Source: Verrucomicrobiota bacterium (GTDB lineage Bacteria > Verrucomicrobiota > Kiritimatiellia > UBA8416 > JABMPJ01). Taken from it: a stretch of DNA of 42,849 nt. The translations under genes were made by a program, and so were the position numbers. This document shows positions 1-8,186 of the stretch, piece after piece; the first letter of the stretch is position 1, and every line of letters starts with the position of its first letter. Location: the NCBI GenBank assembly GCA_018648805.1, contig JABGQM010000038.1, positions 1 through 42,849 on the forward strand. Direction: 5' to 3'. A model generated the notes under the pieces. That model worked only from the letters and a program-made list of their open reading frames with translations. It made no database searches and was not told the origin of the DNA.

Positions 1-462
1 GACCGTTGAGGACCTGAGAGATGATAGAGGCGGCAATGAATAATTCCTCCGAAGAAAGACGGAGACAGAACCAGCGGACGAGTGATACTATTTGTTTCAC
101 GACGGTGTCTCCTTTTGAGCTGACTTTCCTTGGTCGGGGGGTTGTCTCGAGGCACCGTCGTCCTTCCTTCACCTGCCGACACGGTGCGCCGAAGCACTCA
201 GTTCTCAAGTCACACCTTAGCACAGGTCGAGCTGCTTCGCAGTTCCGGCACAAGCGCATTCGGGTGAGTACACCCGAACACGCTTGCACCGGCTTCAATG
301 GGCTCATTCTTTGGAAAGAATAGGGAAAGAAAAGAGGGGGGAAACGCCCCCGAAAAGGGGGGGGAACGGTGAAACCGCCGCAACCCCCTGATAAGCAGAA
401 GGTTACAGAGCCAGGAGTTCAAGACTCTTGACAGAACGCACCAACACGTAAGGAGCAACAGT
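1..462. other. gene-poor leader region with strong hairpins
   Basis: I see no convincing gene here; the open frames lack family features. The stretch is rich in secondary structure. Positions 251-286 form a hairpin with a 6-bp outer and an 8-bp inner stem separated by a symmetric CA/CA internal loop. Positions 306-321 form a 7-bp palindrome. From 336 to 388 G-runs and C-runs alternate (G 336-341, C 347-351, G 357-364, C 384-388) and can pair in mutually exclusive ways, with a small CGGT/ACCG hairpin at 367-377. Positions 415-427 form another small hairpin just upstream of the ribosome-binding site of the next gene. It could be a structured 5' leader of that gene, or only intergenic repeat DNA. 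Confidence 0.4.
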
Positions 463-945
463 ATGAAGAAACTCATAATTGCCATCCTCTGTCTCACCAT
501 GGTGGGTGGAATGGCTATGGCGGGTACCGAAGCAGGTGATATCGAAATGAGTATTTCGGTGTCAGCCCAGAAACCTAAGGATGGCGATACGTCGCTGACA
601 GCCCTGATCCTTGCCGGTCTCTTCGTGACCAGCTCGGTGCAGCTTTCAGGCCAGGCGTTCCTCTTCTCCAATGAAGATGGCGACGTCTTCGGGTTTGTGG
701 GTGCCGGCCTCGACCTGCATCTCTTCCCCTCGGCCGATATGGTTCCGTATGTCGGGGCCAGTGCCACGACGGATGTCGGGGAGGATGCCGAAGGCGACAT
801 CTATGCTGATGTGCATGCCGGGATGAAGATATTCATGGGCGAGAACACCTCGCTTAACGCATCCGTGCGCTATCAGGCGCTGCTGGATGAGTTCCAGGAG
901 GACTACACCTTGCAGGGCCTCATCGGCGTATCGTTCTATCTGTAG
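463..945 (+). CDS. small outer-membrane beta-barrel-like protein
   Basis: This 160-residue protein has a clear signal peptide: KK at the N-terminus, a hydrophobic core and an AMA cleavage site near residue 20. The mature part consists of alternating short polar/hydrophobic strands rich in Gly, Asp and aromatic residues, and it ends in Phe-Tyr-Leu. That layout is typical of small outer-membrane barrels, so the protein probably sits in the outer membrane. The start is supported by AAGGAG at 450-455, seven bases before the ATG. The specific function is not recognisable. The long structured leader upstream may regulate it. Confidence 0.7.
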   Translation: MKKLIIAILCLTMVGGMAMAGTEAGDIEMSISVSAQKPKDGDTSLTALILAGLFVTSSVQLSGQAFLFSNEDGDVFGFVGAGLDLHLFPSADMVPYVGASATTDVGEDAEGDIYADVHAGMKIFMGENTSLNASVRYQALLDEFQEDYTLQGLIGVSFYL

Positions 946-977
946 AGCAAGGACTACCTTTGGGGGCAGGCGCACCA

Positions 978-1006
978 TTGCGTGTCGCCTGCCCTCGCTC
1001 TATACT
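978..1006 (+). promoter_or_regulatory. candidate sigma70-type promoter giving a near-leaderless transcript
   Basis: TTGCGT at 978-983 and TATACT at 1001-1006 are separated by exactly 17 bases. A start about seven bases downstream would fall at or just before the ATG at 1015, so the next gene might be translated from a leaderless mRNA. The -35 match is weak (3 of 6) and the -10 match good (5 of 6). It would also rule out the GTG at 982 as the start. Confidence 0.35.
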
Positions 1007-1014
1007 GCGGGGCC

Positions 1015-2634
1015 ATGAAGCGTCTTCTCTCCACACCGTTCGCCGTGGTCCTGCTTGCCCTCGTGGCGTTGCTCGCCTACGCCAACACCTTCCAGGCGCC
1101 CTTCCTGTTTGATGATCTCTCGATCCTGCTGCGCAACCCCCACATCCGCACCCTCCTGCCGATCGGTCTCTCGCCCCGCTGGCTGGTTAACCTCTCGTTC
1201 AAGCTGAACTACCAGTGGCATGGCTACCACGTGAGCGGCTACCACGTCGCCAATCTCCTGATCCACGTGGCCGCCGGCCTGCTGCTCTACGGCATTCTGC
1301 GGCGCACCCTTACGCGCAAACCCCTGCGCGCTGCTTACGGTGCCGTTGCCGCCCCTCTCGCCTTGGTCGTGGCCGCCCTCTGGACCCTTCATCCACTGCA
1401 GACCGAGAGCGTGACCTACATCTGCCAGCGCTACGAATCGATGATGGGACTCTGCCTGCTCGCCACGCTCTACAGCTTTATCCGTTCCGTCGACGCCGCG
1501 GCGCCCCGCGCCCGACGGCTGTGGGGCAACGCGGCGCTGGTCTGCTGTGCCCTCGGCATGGGCACCAAGGAGGTCATGGTCGTCACGCCCTTCCTGGTGT
1601 GGGGCTACGATGTCTGCTTTGTGGGCGGATCCTGGACCGCCCCCTGGCGCGAGCGACGCTGGCTGCATACGGCCCTCTTCCTGACGCTCGGCGTTCTCGT
1701 GATGTTTGAGCTGTTCATGCTGGGGCACGCCCTCGCCGCGGAGTCGGGTCTGACCGGCGGCCTCTCGCCCGCGCGCTATCTGGCCAGTCAAACCGGGGTC
1801 ATCCTGCATTACCTCCGCTTAAGCGTCCTGCCGCGTGGCCTCTGCCTCGACTACGCCTGGCCCGCTGCGGCGGGGTGGGGGGCGGTTTGGTGGCAGACCC
1901 TCGTGATCGCCGCCCTCGGTCTTGTTAGCCTGTGGGGCCTGCTGCGCCGCCATCCGGCCGGTTTCCTCGGTGCCGCTTTCTTCCTGCTGCTCGCCCCCAC
2001 CTCGAGCGTCCTGCCCGTGCCCGATATCGCCTTTGAGCACCGCATGTACCTGCCGCTGGCCTGCGTCTTGACGGGGCTGGTCCTGTGGGCCTACCGCCTG
2101 CTGGTCGGACGGCTGCGGCCGCCCCTCCTCGTTGGCCTGGCTGTTGCGCTGGCTCTGACTCTGGCCGGACTCACCTTCGCCCGTAACGCGGACTACCGTA
2201 GCGAACTCGCTATGTGGCGCGATGTGGCGGTCAAGCGGCCCGACAACCTGCGTGCGCGAATCGAGCTCGCCATCGCCTTGGCCGAATCCGGTCAAGCCGA
2301 CGAAGCCGCGCGCCACTTCGAGGCCGTCCTCGCCCGCATCCCCCCCGCCGCTCGCGCCCGCTTCGTCCGCGGTGAGGTCGATCCCGGCGGGTTCGCGACC
2401 ATGTCGTCCCGCTTCCACTACTTCCGCGCCCACGCCAACTACGGTCGCCTGCTTGCCGGCCACCCCGCCACCCGCGCCGCCGCGATAAACCACTACATCC
2501 TCGCCCTGCGCGCCGCCCCGCATCACCCCGTGGCCGAAACCTACCTGCGTGATGCCCTGCGTGAAGAAGGGGTGGCGGAGCCGGAGCTTGAAGCCGAGAT
2601 ACTGCGCCGCATTACGACATACCGTCCCCGCTGA
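1015..2634 (+). CDS. multi-pass membrane glycosyltransferase-like protein with C-terminal TPR (TMTC/PMT-like)
   Basis: The protein has about 539 residues from the ATG at 1015; a GTG at 982 would add 11. About ten hydrophobic segments fill the first 400 residues. An N-terminal FDD motif after the first membrane segment, a WTLHPLQTESVTY block and an APTSSVLPVPDIAFEHR block are hallmarks of the PMT/TMTC-like membrane proteins of the GT-C fold, which use lipid-linked sugars. After the last membrane segment a TPR-like region follows (ARIELAIALAESGQADEAAR). I infer protein O-glycosylation or a related envelope sugar transfer at the inner membrane. Donor and target cannot be read from sequence. No glycan cluster lies nearby. 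A strong hairpin follows the stop codon. Confidence 0.75.
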   Translation: MKRLLSTPFAVVLLALVALLAYANTFQAPFLFDDLSILLRNPHIRTLLPIGLSPRWLVNLSFKLNYQWHGYHVSGYHVANLLIHVAAGLLLYGILRRTLTRKPLRAAYGAVAAPLALVVAALWTLHPLQTESVTYICQRYESMMGLCLLATLYSFIRSVDAAAPRARRLWGNAALVCCALGMGTKEVMVVTPFLVWGYDVCFVGGSWTAPWRERRWLHTALFLTLGVLVMFELFMLGHALAAESGLTGGLSPARYLASQTGVILHYLRLSVLPRGLCLDYAWPAAAGWGAVWWQTLVIAALGLVSLWGLLRRHPAGFLGAAFFLLLAPTSSVLPVPDIAFEHRMYLPLACVLTGLVLWAYRLLVGRLRPPLLVGLAVALALTLAGLTFARNADYRSELAMWRDVAVKRPDNLRARIELAIALAESGQADEAARHFEAVLARIPPAARARFVRGEVDPGGFATMSSRFHYFRAHANYGRLLAGHPATRAAAINHYILALRAAPHHPVAETYLRDALREEGVAEPELEAEILRRITTYRPR

Positions 2635-2671
2635 CGATCTATTCATCAACGCTCTCGTCCCTATCTCGCCG

Positions 2672-2692
2672 CCACCCCGGTTGCCGGGGTGG
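2672..2692 (+). terminator. strong GC hairpin after the membrane glycosyltransferase gene
   Basis: CCACCCCGG at 2672-2680 and CCGGGGTGG at 2684-2692 form a perfect 9-bp stem with a 3-base loop, about 37 bases after the stop codon. There is no clear T-run, so it may be an imperfect intrinsic terminator or an mRNA 3'-end stabiliser. Confidence 0.5.
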
Positions 2693-2786
2693 AGCGTATG
2701 ATTAGACACAGAATGAACCCAATTCTCCACGACCCCACCCGCACGCCACAAGCCAAGCCTGTTCTCCCTCGCAAACCGCTCAGCAT

Positions 2787-2959
2787 CGGCAATGGGTAAG
2801 CGTTAAGCTTAGAGCAATACGCCTCTTCCCCCGCCCTGAAGGGGCGGCGCATGCTAGCCCCTTCAGGGCGCGGGAGCAGTTGACTTACAGATTCACGGCC
2901 CCAGATTCACAGCAGTACTGGACCCTGTAAGAGGCAAGCTTAACGGTTACGGCAATGGG
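2787..2959. mobile_element. MITE-like element with terminal inverted repeats and target-site duplication
   Basis: A 153-bp non-coding segment (2797-2949) begins with TAAGCGTTAAGCTT and ends with AAGCTTAACGGTTA, terminal inverted repeats that match at 13 of 14 positions. It is flanked on both sides by the same 10-bp direct repeat CGGCAATGGG (2787-2796 and 2950-2959), as expected for a target-site duplication. Inside is a perfect 13-bp inverted repeat (2832-2844 with 2858-2870) and a 9-bp direct repeat CAGATTCAC at 2888 and 2902. No transposase is present, so this would be a non-autonomous element. The family is unknown to me. Confidence 0.55.
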
Positions 2960-3129
2960 GCCGGTTTTCCCTGCCTAGCGCTATCCCATGCGTGAGTGTT
3001 CTCATGTTGTCTCAAGCGCGACACTCCCCGTGAGGGAACCTATCCCAGTCGTCGAAAAACAGGTTGAGAAACGAGTCGCACACACGTATCATCAATGCAC
3101 GTAAGGCAACGCCCACAAACGAAAAGCTT

Positions 3130-3285
3130 ATGAAAAAGGCTGACATAGCAAGAGAAGACCTTCGTCCGGAGTACGATTGTCCCAAGATGCAGGGCGGCAT
3201 CCGAGGTAAGTATGTCCAGCGCTATTGCGCAGGCACGAACCTTGTCAAGATCGGCCCTGATGTGGAAGGAGCGCTTGCCCGATGA
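3130..3285 (+). CDS. truncated antitoxin-like small protein
   Basis: The 51-residue frame starting MKKADIAREDLRPEYD and continuing GGIRGKYVQRYCAGTN then GPDV resembles a widespread small protein family (RPEYDFS..GVRGKY..RY..GTN...LDPDV...) often seen beside toxin genes. That comparison is from memory. Family members usually continue for another 20 or so residues past the DPDV motif; this one stops, so it looks C-terminally truncated. An upstream TTG at 3064 would extend it by 22 residues without family similarity. The TGA stop overlaps the ATG of the following lipoprotein gene (ATGA at 3282), suggesting translational coupling. No toxin partner is visible. It may be a decayed remnant. Confidence 0.45.
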   Translation: MKKADIAREDLRPEYDCPKMQGGIRGKYVQRYCAGTNLVKIGPDVEGALAR

Positions 3286-3692
3286 CACGCCATCTTAAAA
3301 CCCCGTGCCGGGCTCTCTGTCTCGCCGGTGTGATTGCCGTAGCAGGCTTCGGCTGTGCCTCTCCGCAGCTCATGCTGGATCGCACCATGATCTTGAATGC
3401 GACCGACGGGACCGTGCGGGCGGTCAGTGTTCTCCATGAGCCGACACTAGAGACTGGGTCGGCCAACGCCATCCTGCCGGGACGCTCGTTTCAGCTTGGT
3501 TTTGATCGGGAGCCGTTGCGCGCGCAGTATGCCACCGTGAGATGGTTGGATCAGCGCGGCGTAAGCAACAAGGTGAGTGTTGCGATTCCCGAGGTGAGCG
3601 CTTGCGAGGGTGTCCCCATGGAACTGATTTACACGATACGGATGGACGGACGCATCTCGGTGGAGTTTAGACCCTCACAGGGGCATAGATAG
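3282..3692 (+). CDS. small putative lipoprotein
   Basis: This 136-residue protein has a hydrophobic N-terminus ending in AGFGC near residue 25, an atypical but plausible lipobox, so it may be lipid-anchored in the envelope. The rest is a compact, beta-rich domain of about 110 residues without recognisable motifs. GAAGGAG lies about 20 bases upstream, far for a ribosome-binding site, and the start overlaps the preceding stop codon, so coupling to the upstream small ORF is possible. Function unknown. Confidence 0.6.
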   Translation: MTRHLKTPCRALCLAGVIAVAGFGCASPQLMLDRTMILNATDGTVRAVSVLHEPTLETGSANAILPGRSFQLGFDREPLRAQYATVRWLDQRGVSNKVSVAIPEVSACEGVPMELIYTIRMDGRISVEFRPSQGHR

Positions 3693-3730
3693 ACGTCGTC
3701 CGAAAAGGGTTTAGACCACGAAAAGGATGG

Positions 3731-3925
3731 AATATCGAACAGCCAACAACGAATTCCCAATATCCAAGGTGAGCATTCGAGTGATACACACGGGAATCGC
3801 AAAAGGTTGCGTGACGTCTGGCCAGCGGCTCATCCCCCTTGGACATTGGAGTTGCCGCTTCGCTGCTGCCAGAATACTGGCAGCCCGTCTCCCTTCGGTC
3901 GGCTGAGTGTTGGCTGTTGGATATT
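3731..3925. repeat. intergenic palindromic element with nested inverted repeats
   Basis: The outer arms AATATCGAACAGCCAACA (3731-3748) and its complement (3908-3925) match at 17 of 18 positions. The inner arms CCAATATCCAAGG (3757-3769) and its complement (3837-3849) match at 12 of 13. A small GCCAG/CTGGC hairpin lies at 3868-3881. It fills most of the 270-bp gap between two convergent genes, holds no ORF, and would fold into one long imperfect hairpin. Related AATATCCAA-type units recur within it. Confidence 0.55.
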
Positions 3926-3962
3926 AAGATCTCCCGGAGCTCGAAGCCCTTTCGGGTACCCT

Positions 3963-6518
3963 CTAGTCTGACGTCGTGGCTCGCTCCGGACCGAAGGGTT
4001 TAAAGAAAATGATGAGCCTCGGCAGCAGCGTTAACGCGGCAAGTAGCGCCATGGCCATGGCCAGGCCGGTCAGCAGACCGAACAGAATACTGGGAATGAA
4101 CTCCGACAGGGCCAGGATTGAGAACCCGACGATGATGGTTACCGACGTATAGTAAAGGGCATTGCCGATGCTGCCGTGGCATCGGAACATCGTCTGCATA
4201 TAGTCGTGGTCCACCTCGAATTCATGCTTGAACCTGTGGATATAGTGGATCGTATTGTCGACGGCGATTCCCATGCTTATCGCAACAATCGTTATGGTCA
4301 TCATGTCAAGTGGCAGATCCAGCAGCCCCATGACTCCGAGGATGACCAGCGACGCCATGAGGTTCGGGAAGATGGCGATCAGGGAAATCTTGAGCGATCT
4401 GAACAGGATCATGAACATGGCCATGATGGCGAGAACCGTATAGCCGACCGTCTGAATCTGTGATTTGAAGAGGCTCTGGAGCATATTGTTGTAGAGGACC
4501 ATCATGCCGGCCAGGTGGATCTGGTCCGGTTTCAGGGCGAAGTTGTCAGCCAGATCCTCCCGGATACGCTGCAACAGCTCGTTGCGTCTGAGGGACTTCA
4601 TGGAGTCTCTTATTCTTAGTGCGAAGCGGGCCTGGTCGTGTTCGATCGACACGTAGGGATCCAGGGTCATCCGCCTGAAGTCGGCAGGGAACTCATTGAA
4701 CAGAAGGGCCAGTTCAAAGCTGTCCCATTCGGTGGAGCCCTTGAGTTCATTGGCGATTCTGAGCATGGTACTCAGCGACAGCACCTTGCCGATCTCGGGT
4801 AGGCTGTCAAGGTGGTCATGGACCTTGCCGATGAGCTCCATTCTTTCGGGGGTATACCAGTACTTGTCGTCATCCTCGGCGGACTCGAATTCTTCGAACT
4901 CCTCGAAGAAGTCGTCACTATCGCTCTCTTCCGGTTCAGGCTCAGGCTCCGCCTTTTCTTCGCCCCCGAAATCGATGATGACGTCAAGTGGCGTGGTGCC
5001 TCCCATATCCCGGTCTACGATGGTCATGCCTCTGTGGATCTCGGTCGAGTCTTTGAAGTAGTTGATGAAGCTGTTCTCTACCCGGATCCGTGATATACCC
5101 ACGGTCGTGGCTATCGCAATCAGCAGGGCACCGCCGAATATCAGGCCCGGGCGCCGGTGGGTGAAACGTGCGAGCAGCTCGGTGGCCGGGGCGGCAACGC
5201 GCTTCGCTGTTGAGGGCGGCGTCTTCTTTACCAGCATGAGACAGGCGGGAAAGAGCAGGAAGGTGACGAACAGAGATACGACAATGCCCATGGTCATCAT
5301 CAGTCCGAAGTTGATCACCGGCAGAATGTCGCAGACCATCAGGGAGCAGAAGCCCGCGATGGTCGTGAGGGCTGTGTAGAGACAGGGCAGAAAGATCGTC
5401 CGCACACTCTCCCTTATCAGCTCCCTGTGCTCCTTTTCCGGGTGCAAGGCATTCAGCTCCCTGTAACGGACCGTCAGGTGGATGGCCAGGGCCATGCTGA
5501 TGATCATCTGGAGCGAAATAAAGTTGGATGAGACGACGGTTACCTTCCAGCCGAAGATCCCGAGTCCGCCCATCATGGCCACGGCCGCGCCGACACAACA
5601 CAGCATAGGCAGGACGACCCATCGCGTTCGCTTGAAGATCACGGCCAGGGCCAGAATCAGAAACGTGAGCATTCCCAGTCCGAACACGCGCAAGTCCCGC
5701 TTGACAAAGGACACCATGTCATCCGCAATCATCGGCACGCCGCCCAGAAAGACGTCGGCACCTGATTTGTGACTGTTCACTATGTCGCGTACGCGTCCAA
5801 TATCGTCATGCCATTGCTTTGTCAGGACCGCCTTGAGCGCATCGTACCTGGGTGCCACCTGCGCCAGCTCAGCACGTTCTTCGCTGGTTATCGTTCCCTC
5901 GTAGTCCAGGTCAAGAAGCTGTGCGCGGCGCTTCTTGAGGCCCTCAAACACGGTGTCGCTGATCAGGTTTATCTGGATGGCGGTCATGCGCATGTCGGGG
6001 CTGACCAGCAGGTTCCGGTAGAGGGGGCTATTCTGCAGCTCCTTTCTGGCCATCTCCTTATCAACATCCGGGGACTCCAGTGTCTTTATGTTCTTCTGCA
6101 GCTCCTTGATGGAAACGGGCGGGTTACGCAGGAGGGGCACGTCGAGTATCGTGGTGACCGACGACACGCAATCCAGTTGTTTCAGCTCGTCGCGAAGCCC
6201 TGCCAGCTTGACCAGCGTTTCGTCCGCCAGCAGGTCGCCGTGGGGCGCGTAGGTGAGGAACAGGTAGCTACTGACCCCGTATCTCTCGGAGATCGATCGG
6301 GAGTACTTGAGGTCCGCATCATGCTCGAGAATCAGGGTGTCGGCGGAGGCGTCTATCCCGAAGTCCTTTATCCGGTACCCGAGAGTAGCCAGTAGGCACA
6401 CAAGAAGCAGGACGACCGTCCTGGCATGGCCCAAGACGATCCGGTCGTAGGTGTTGATGCTCCAGGCGGTGATACTGGTGGTGGGGCGCGCGCCTCCGCT
6501 ATTCCTTCTTTTCATCAT
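3963..6518 (-). CDS. RND/MMPL-family exporter (HpnN-like)
   Basis: This 851-residue inner-membrane protein has two repeats, each an N-terminal membrane helix, a large periplasmic domain and a bundle of about five helices (about 280-430 and 690-840). This is the layout of MMPL/RND transporters of lipids and hydrophobic molecules. The second half contains the typical G(I)AVDNTIHYIHR segment. The second periplasmic loop carries an acidic low-complexity insert (residues about 520-551, with repeated EEFEEFE). The gene overlaps mlaC by 20 bases and follows mlaA in one operon. The trio recalls HpnM/HpnN and Mla systems that move phospholipids or hopanoids between membranes. Substrate inferred only. 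Confidence 0.85.
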   Translation of the reverse strand: MMKRRNSGGARPTTSITAWSINTYDRIVLGHARTVVLLLVCLLATLGYRIKDFGIDASADTLILEHDADLKYSRSISERYGVSSYLFLTYAPHGDLLADETLVKLAGLRDELKQLDCVSSVTTILDVPLLRNPPVSIKELQKNIKTLESPDVDKEMARKELQNSPLYRNLLVSPDMRMTAIQINLISDTVFEGLKKRRAQLLDLDYEGTITSEERAELAQVAPRYDALKAVLTKQWHDDIGRVRDIVNSHKSGADVFLGGVPMIADDMVSFVKRDLRVFGLGMLTFLILALAVIFKRTRWVVLPMLCCVGAAVAMMGGLGIFGWKVTVVSSNFISLQMIISMALAIHLTVRYRELNALHPEKEHRELIRESVRTIFLPCLYTALTTIAGFCSLMVCDILPVINFGLMMTMGIVVSLFVTFLLFPACLMLVKKTPPSTAKRVAAPATELLARFTHRRPGLIFGGALLIAIATTVGISRIRVENSFINYFKDSTEIHRGMTIVDRDMGGTTPLDVIIDFGGEEKAEPEPEPEESDSDDFFEEFEEFESAEDDDKYWYTPERMELIGKVHDHLDSLPEIGKVLSLSTMLRIANELKGSTEWDSFELALLFNEFPADFRRMTLDPYVSIEHDQARFALRIRDSMKSLRRNELLQRIREDLADNFALKPDQIHLAGMMVLYNNMLQSLFKSQIQTVGYTVLAIMAMFMILFRSLKISLIAIFPNLMASLVILGVMGLLDLPLDMMTITIVAISMGIAVDNTIHYIHRFKHEFEVDHDYMQTMFRCHGSIGNALYYTSVTIIVGFSILALSEFIPSILFGLLTGLAMAMALLAALTLLPRLIIFFKPFGPERATTSD

Positions 6519-7101
6519 CCTGGTTAACTTTTTCTTTCATTCGGTTCAACAGAGTTTCCGCAGTGCCCGTCTTCATAATCTCAGCATACTGCGCGCGGTA
6601 CGATGAAACAATGCTTACGCCCTTGATCTCTACATCGTAGACTTTCCAGCCGGTCTTGGACTTGTAGAGCTTGTAGAGTATCTTGTTGCGACCGTCAGTC
6701 GAGACAACGGAGGTGCCCACATGCACCTTGGATTTGACCTGCAGCGGTTCCTCGTACTCAATGGTCTCACCCGAAAAGAGCATGATCTTGCGGGCATAGG
6801 AATTCTGAAGCTGCTGGATGAAGAGTCGGGTGTATTCCTTTCGCTGCGCTTCATCCAGTCGGGGCCACTGCTTCTTGCCGAGGGCCAGTTTCCCCATCAG
6901 TGCGAAATCGAACACGGGGGTGATACACGTGACGATATTATCGTACTTGGCGTCGTCGGAGAGATCCTTCTCTTTCAACCAGTCAAGGCAGCTGTCGACC
7001 GTCTGCCGGACAACCTTTCCCGCATCGCTCTTGCCGTCCGCCACGGCGGTTTGCACGAAGACGGCAAGCATCAGTATCAACCAGAGAATTCTTTTCACCA
7101 T
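6499..7101 (-). CDS. mlaC: MlaC/Ttg2D-family periplasmic lipid-binding protein
   Basis: This 200-residue protein starts with a signal peptide (FVQTAVAD cleavage region). It then shows the MlaC/HpnM fold signature: a helical N-terminal half, the LG..W..L....R.EY..LF...L..SYA motif, and a C-terminal half with GR.K..Y.LYKSK.GWKVYDV.I.GVS. The YDV(E)(I)KGVSIVSSYR stretch is the hallmark of the family. It should carry lipid across the periplasm between the MlaA lipoprotein and an inner-membrane transporter. Its ATG follows the mlaA stop directly (TAA then ATG) and its end overlaps the RND gene by 20 bases, so all three are one operon. No MlaFEDB ABC genes are nearby. Confidence 0.88.
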   Translation of the reverse strand: MVKRILWLILMLAVFVQTAVADGKSDAGKVVRQTVDSCLDWLKEKDLSDDAKYDNIVTCITPVFDFALMGKLALGKKQWPRLDEAQRKEYTRLFIQQLQNSYARKIMLFSGETIEYEEPLQVKSKVHVGTSVVSTDGRNKILYKLYKSKTGWKVYDVEIKGVSIVSSYRAQYAEIMKTGTAETLLNRMKEKVNQDDEKKE

Positions 7102-7932
7102 TTACTCCTCTATTTCTGCTTCACGTTTCTGTCTGTAGGCGTCTCTCATAAATGTATATAGGTCGAAGGCATCTTCCTTGATGGCCTCGTACTCATCCAT
7201 GTGGAGGGATAGGTAGTTCTCTTTCTCAATGCCCTGGACGGCCAGGGACGTTTCCGCAGGCTCAATATAGCTGAAGGGGTGCAGGAAGTAGTCGGGTGCC
7301 ATTCCGAAAGCGTCACGAATATTCGTCGGACCCAGCAGCGGAAGCACCAGTGGCCAGCCCGGGCCTACGCCGTAACGTCCCAGCGTCTGGCCAAAGTCTT
7401 CGTCCGCCGGCTGTAGGTCACAGGCTGACGCAGCTGGATCAAACAGTCCCAGAATCCCCACCGTCGAATTGATCCCGAACCTCGCGAGTTCGACGCCGGC
7501 GCCTTTGAAGTTGCCCTGCAGTCCGCTGTTGATAAAGCGCACCGGAAACCCAAGGTTGTTGGCGCATTTCTGGACCGACGCCCTGACCGGTTCGGGAAGC
7601 ACCCACCGGTATACTCTGGCTACGGGCCTGAGCACCCATGTGTAGGCCTTGTCATTGCACGTGAACATGAAGCGATTGTAGACGTGCAGCGGGTCCCGGG
7701 GCGGTGGTGCTTCAGATATATCGAAGTCGTCGAACTCATCAAAGTCCTCATCCGCGGAATCCTTCGCGGAGTCCTCCGCGACCGCCACGCAGCCCCTCTC
7801 CGGTACGGTAGCGCAGCCCAAGCCCATGCTTAGCAGTAGCAACATGGCCAGAAGCGCGAACCGCGTGGCCACGGTCCTCCTGGTAGCGGTCCCTACCGGT
7901 ACTATTGAATCCTCAACGCTTTGGTCACGCAT
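7102..7932 (-). CDS. mlaA: MlaA (VacJ)-family outer-membrane lipoprotein
   Basis: This 276-residue protein has a hydrophobic signal ending in GLGC at Cys40, an acidic linker at residues 61-71 (DEDFDEFDDFD), then the complete MlaA domain: DPLHVYNR.MF..ND, PE.VR..V.....NL..P..F.N..LQG, RF.INSTVGILGLFD and DFGQTLG.YGVGPG.Y.VLPLLGP. MlaA removes phospholipid from the outer leaflet of the outer membrane and passes it to MlaC. It is the first gene of a three-gene operon. The acidic linker resembles the acidic insert in the RND partner, which is unusual. A divergent gene begins at 8187, so its promoter lies in the 254-bp gap. Confidence 0.9.
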   Translation of the reverse strand: MRDQSVEDSIVPVGTATRRTVATRFALLAMLLLLSMGLGCATVPERGCVAVAEDSAKDSADEDFDEFDDFDISEAPPPRDPLHVYNRFMFTCNDKAYTWVLRPVARVYRWVLPEPVRASVQKCANNLGFPVRFINSGLQGNFKGAGVELARFGINSTVGILGLFDPAASACDLQPADEDFGQTLGRYGVGPGWPLVLPLLGPTNIRDAFGMAPDYFLHPFSYIEPAETSLAVQGIEKENYLSLHMDEYEAIKEDAFDLYTFMRDAYRQKREAEIEE

Positions 7933-8186
7933 GCCTTGAAAGTCCTCTATCTCATTCCAAATGAAGAGTGAGTGAATCCTACACTACTGAATGGTGAACA
8001 CAAAGAAATGATGTGACAAACCAACCTTCCCGCTAGAGCATCATCTCGCGGGCCGCCCCCGTTCTCCGCCTCTGCTTCAAGCAACTCACTGGACACAACC
8101 AGCCCTGATGCCTATGCTCATCAAGGCTGAGGAGCGGTCCACTTGTCAGAGGTGCCTCGTCCATACGCTCGAACGCGAAGAGAATA

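Noticed and set aside
428..433. Perfect TTGACA -35 box before the first gene
   Set aside because: At a 17-base spacing the -10 position would fall on the ribosome-binding site (AGGAGC); no TATAAT-like element is there.
336..440. Cobalamin- or SAM-type riboswitch
   Set aside because: Some words (GGGAA, GGTGAAA, CAGGAG) resemble the cobalamin core, but the order and the needed stems do not fit, and the downstream gene is not a vitamin or methionine gene.
210..800. 196-residue minus-strand frame over the first gene
   Set aside because: It is a shadow of the well-supported signal-peptide gene and has Ser/Pro-rich composition without motifs.
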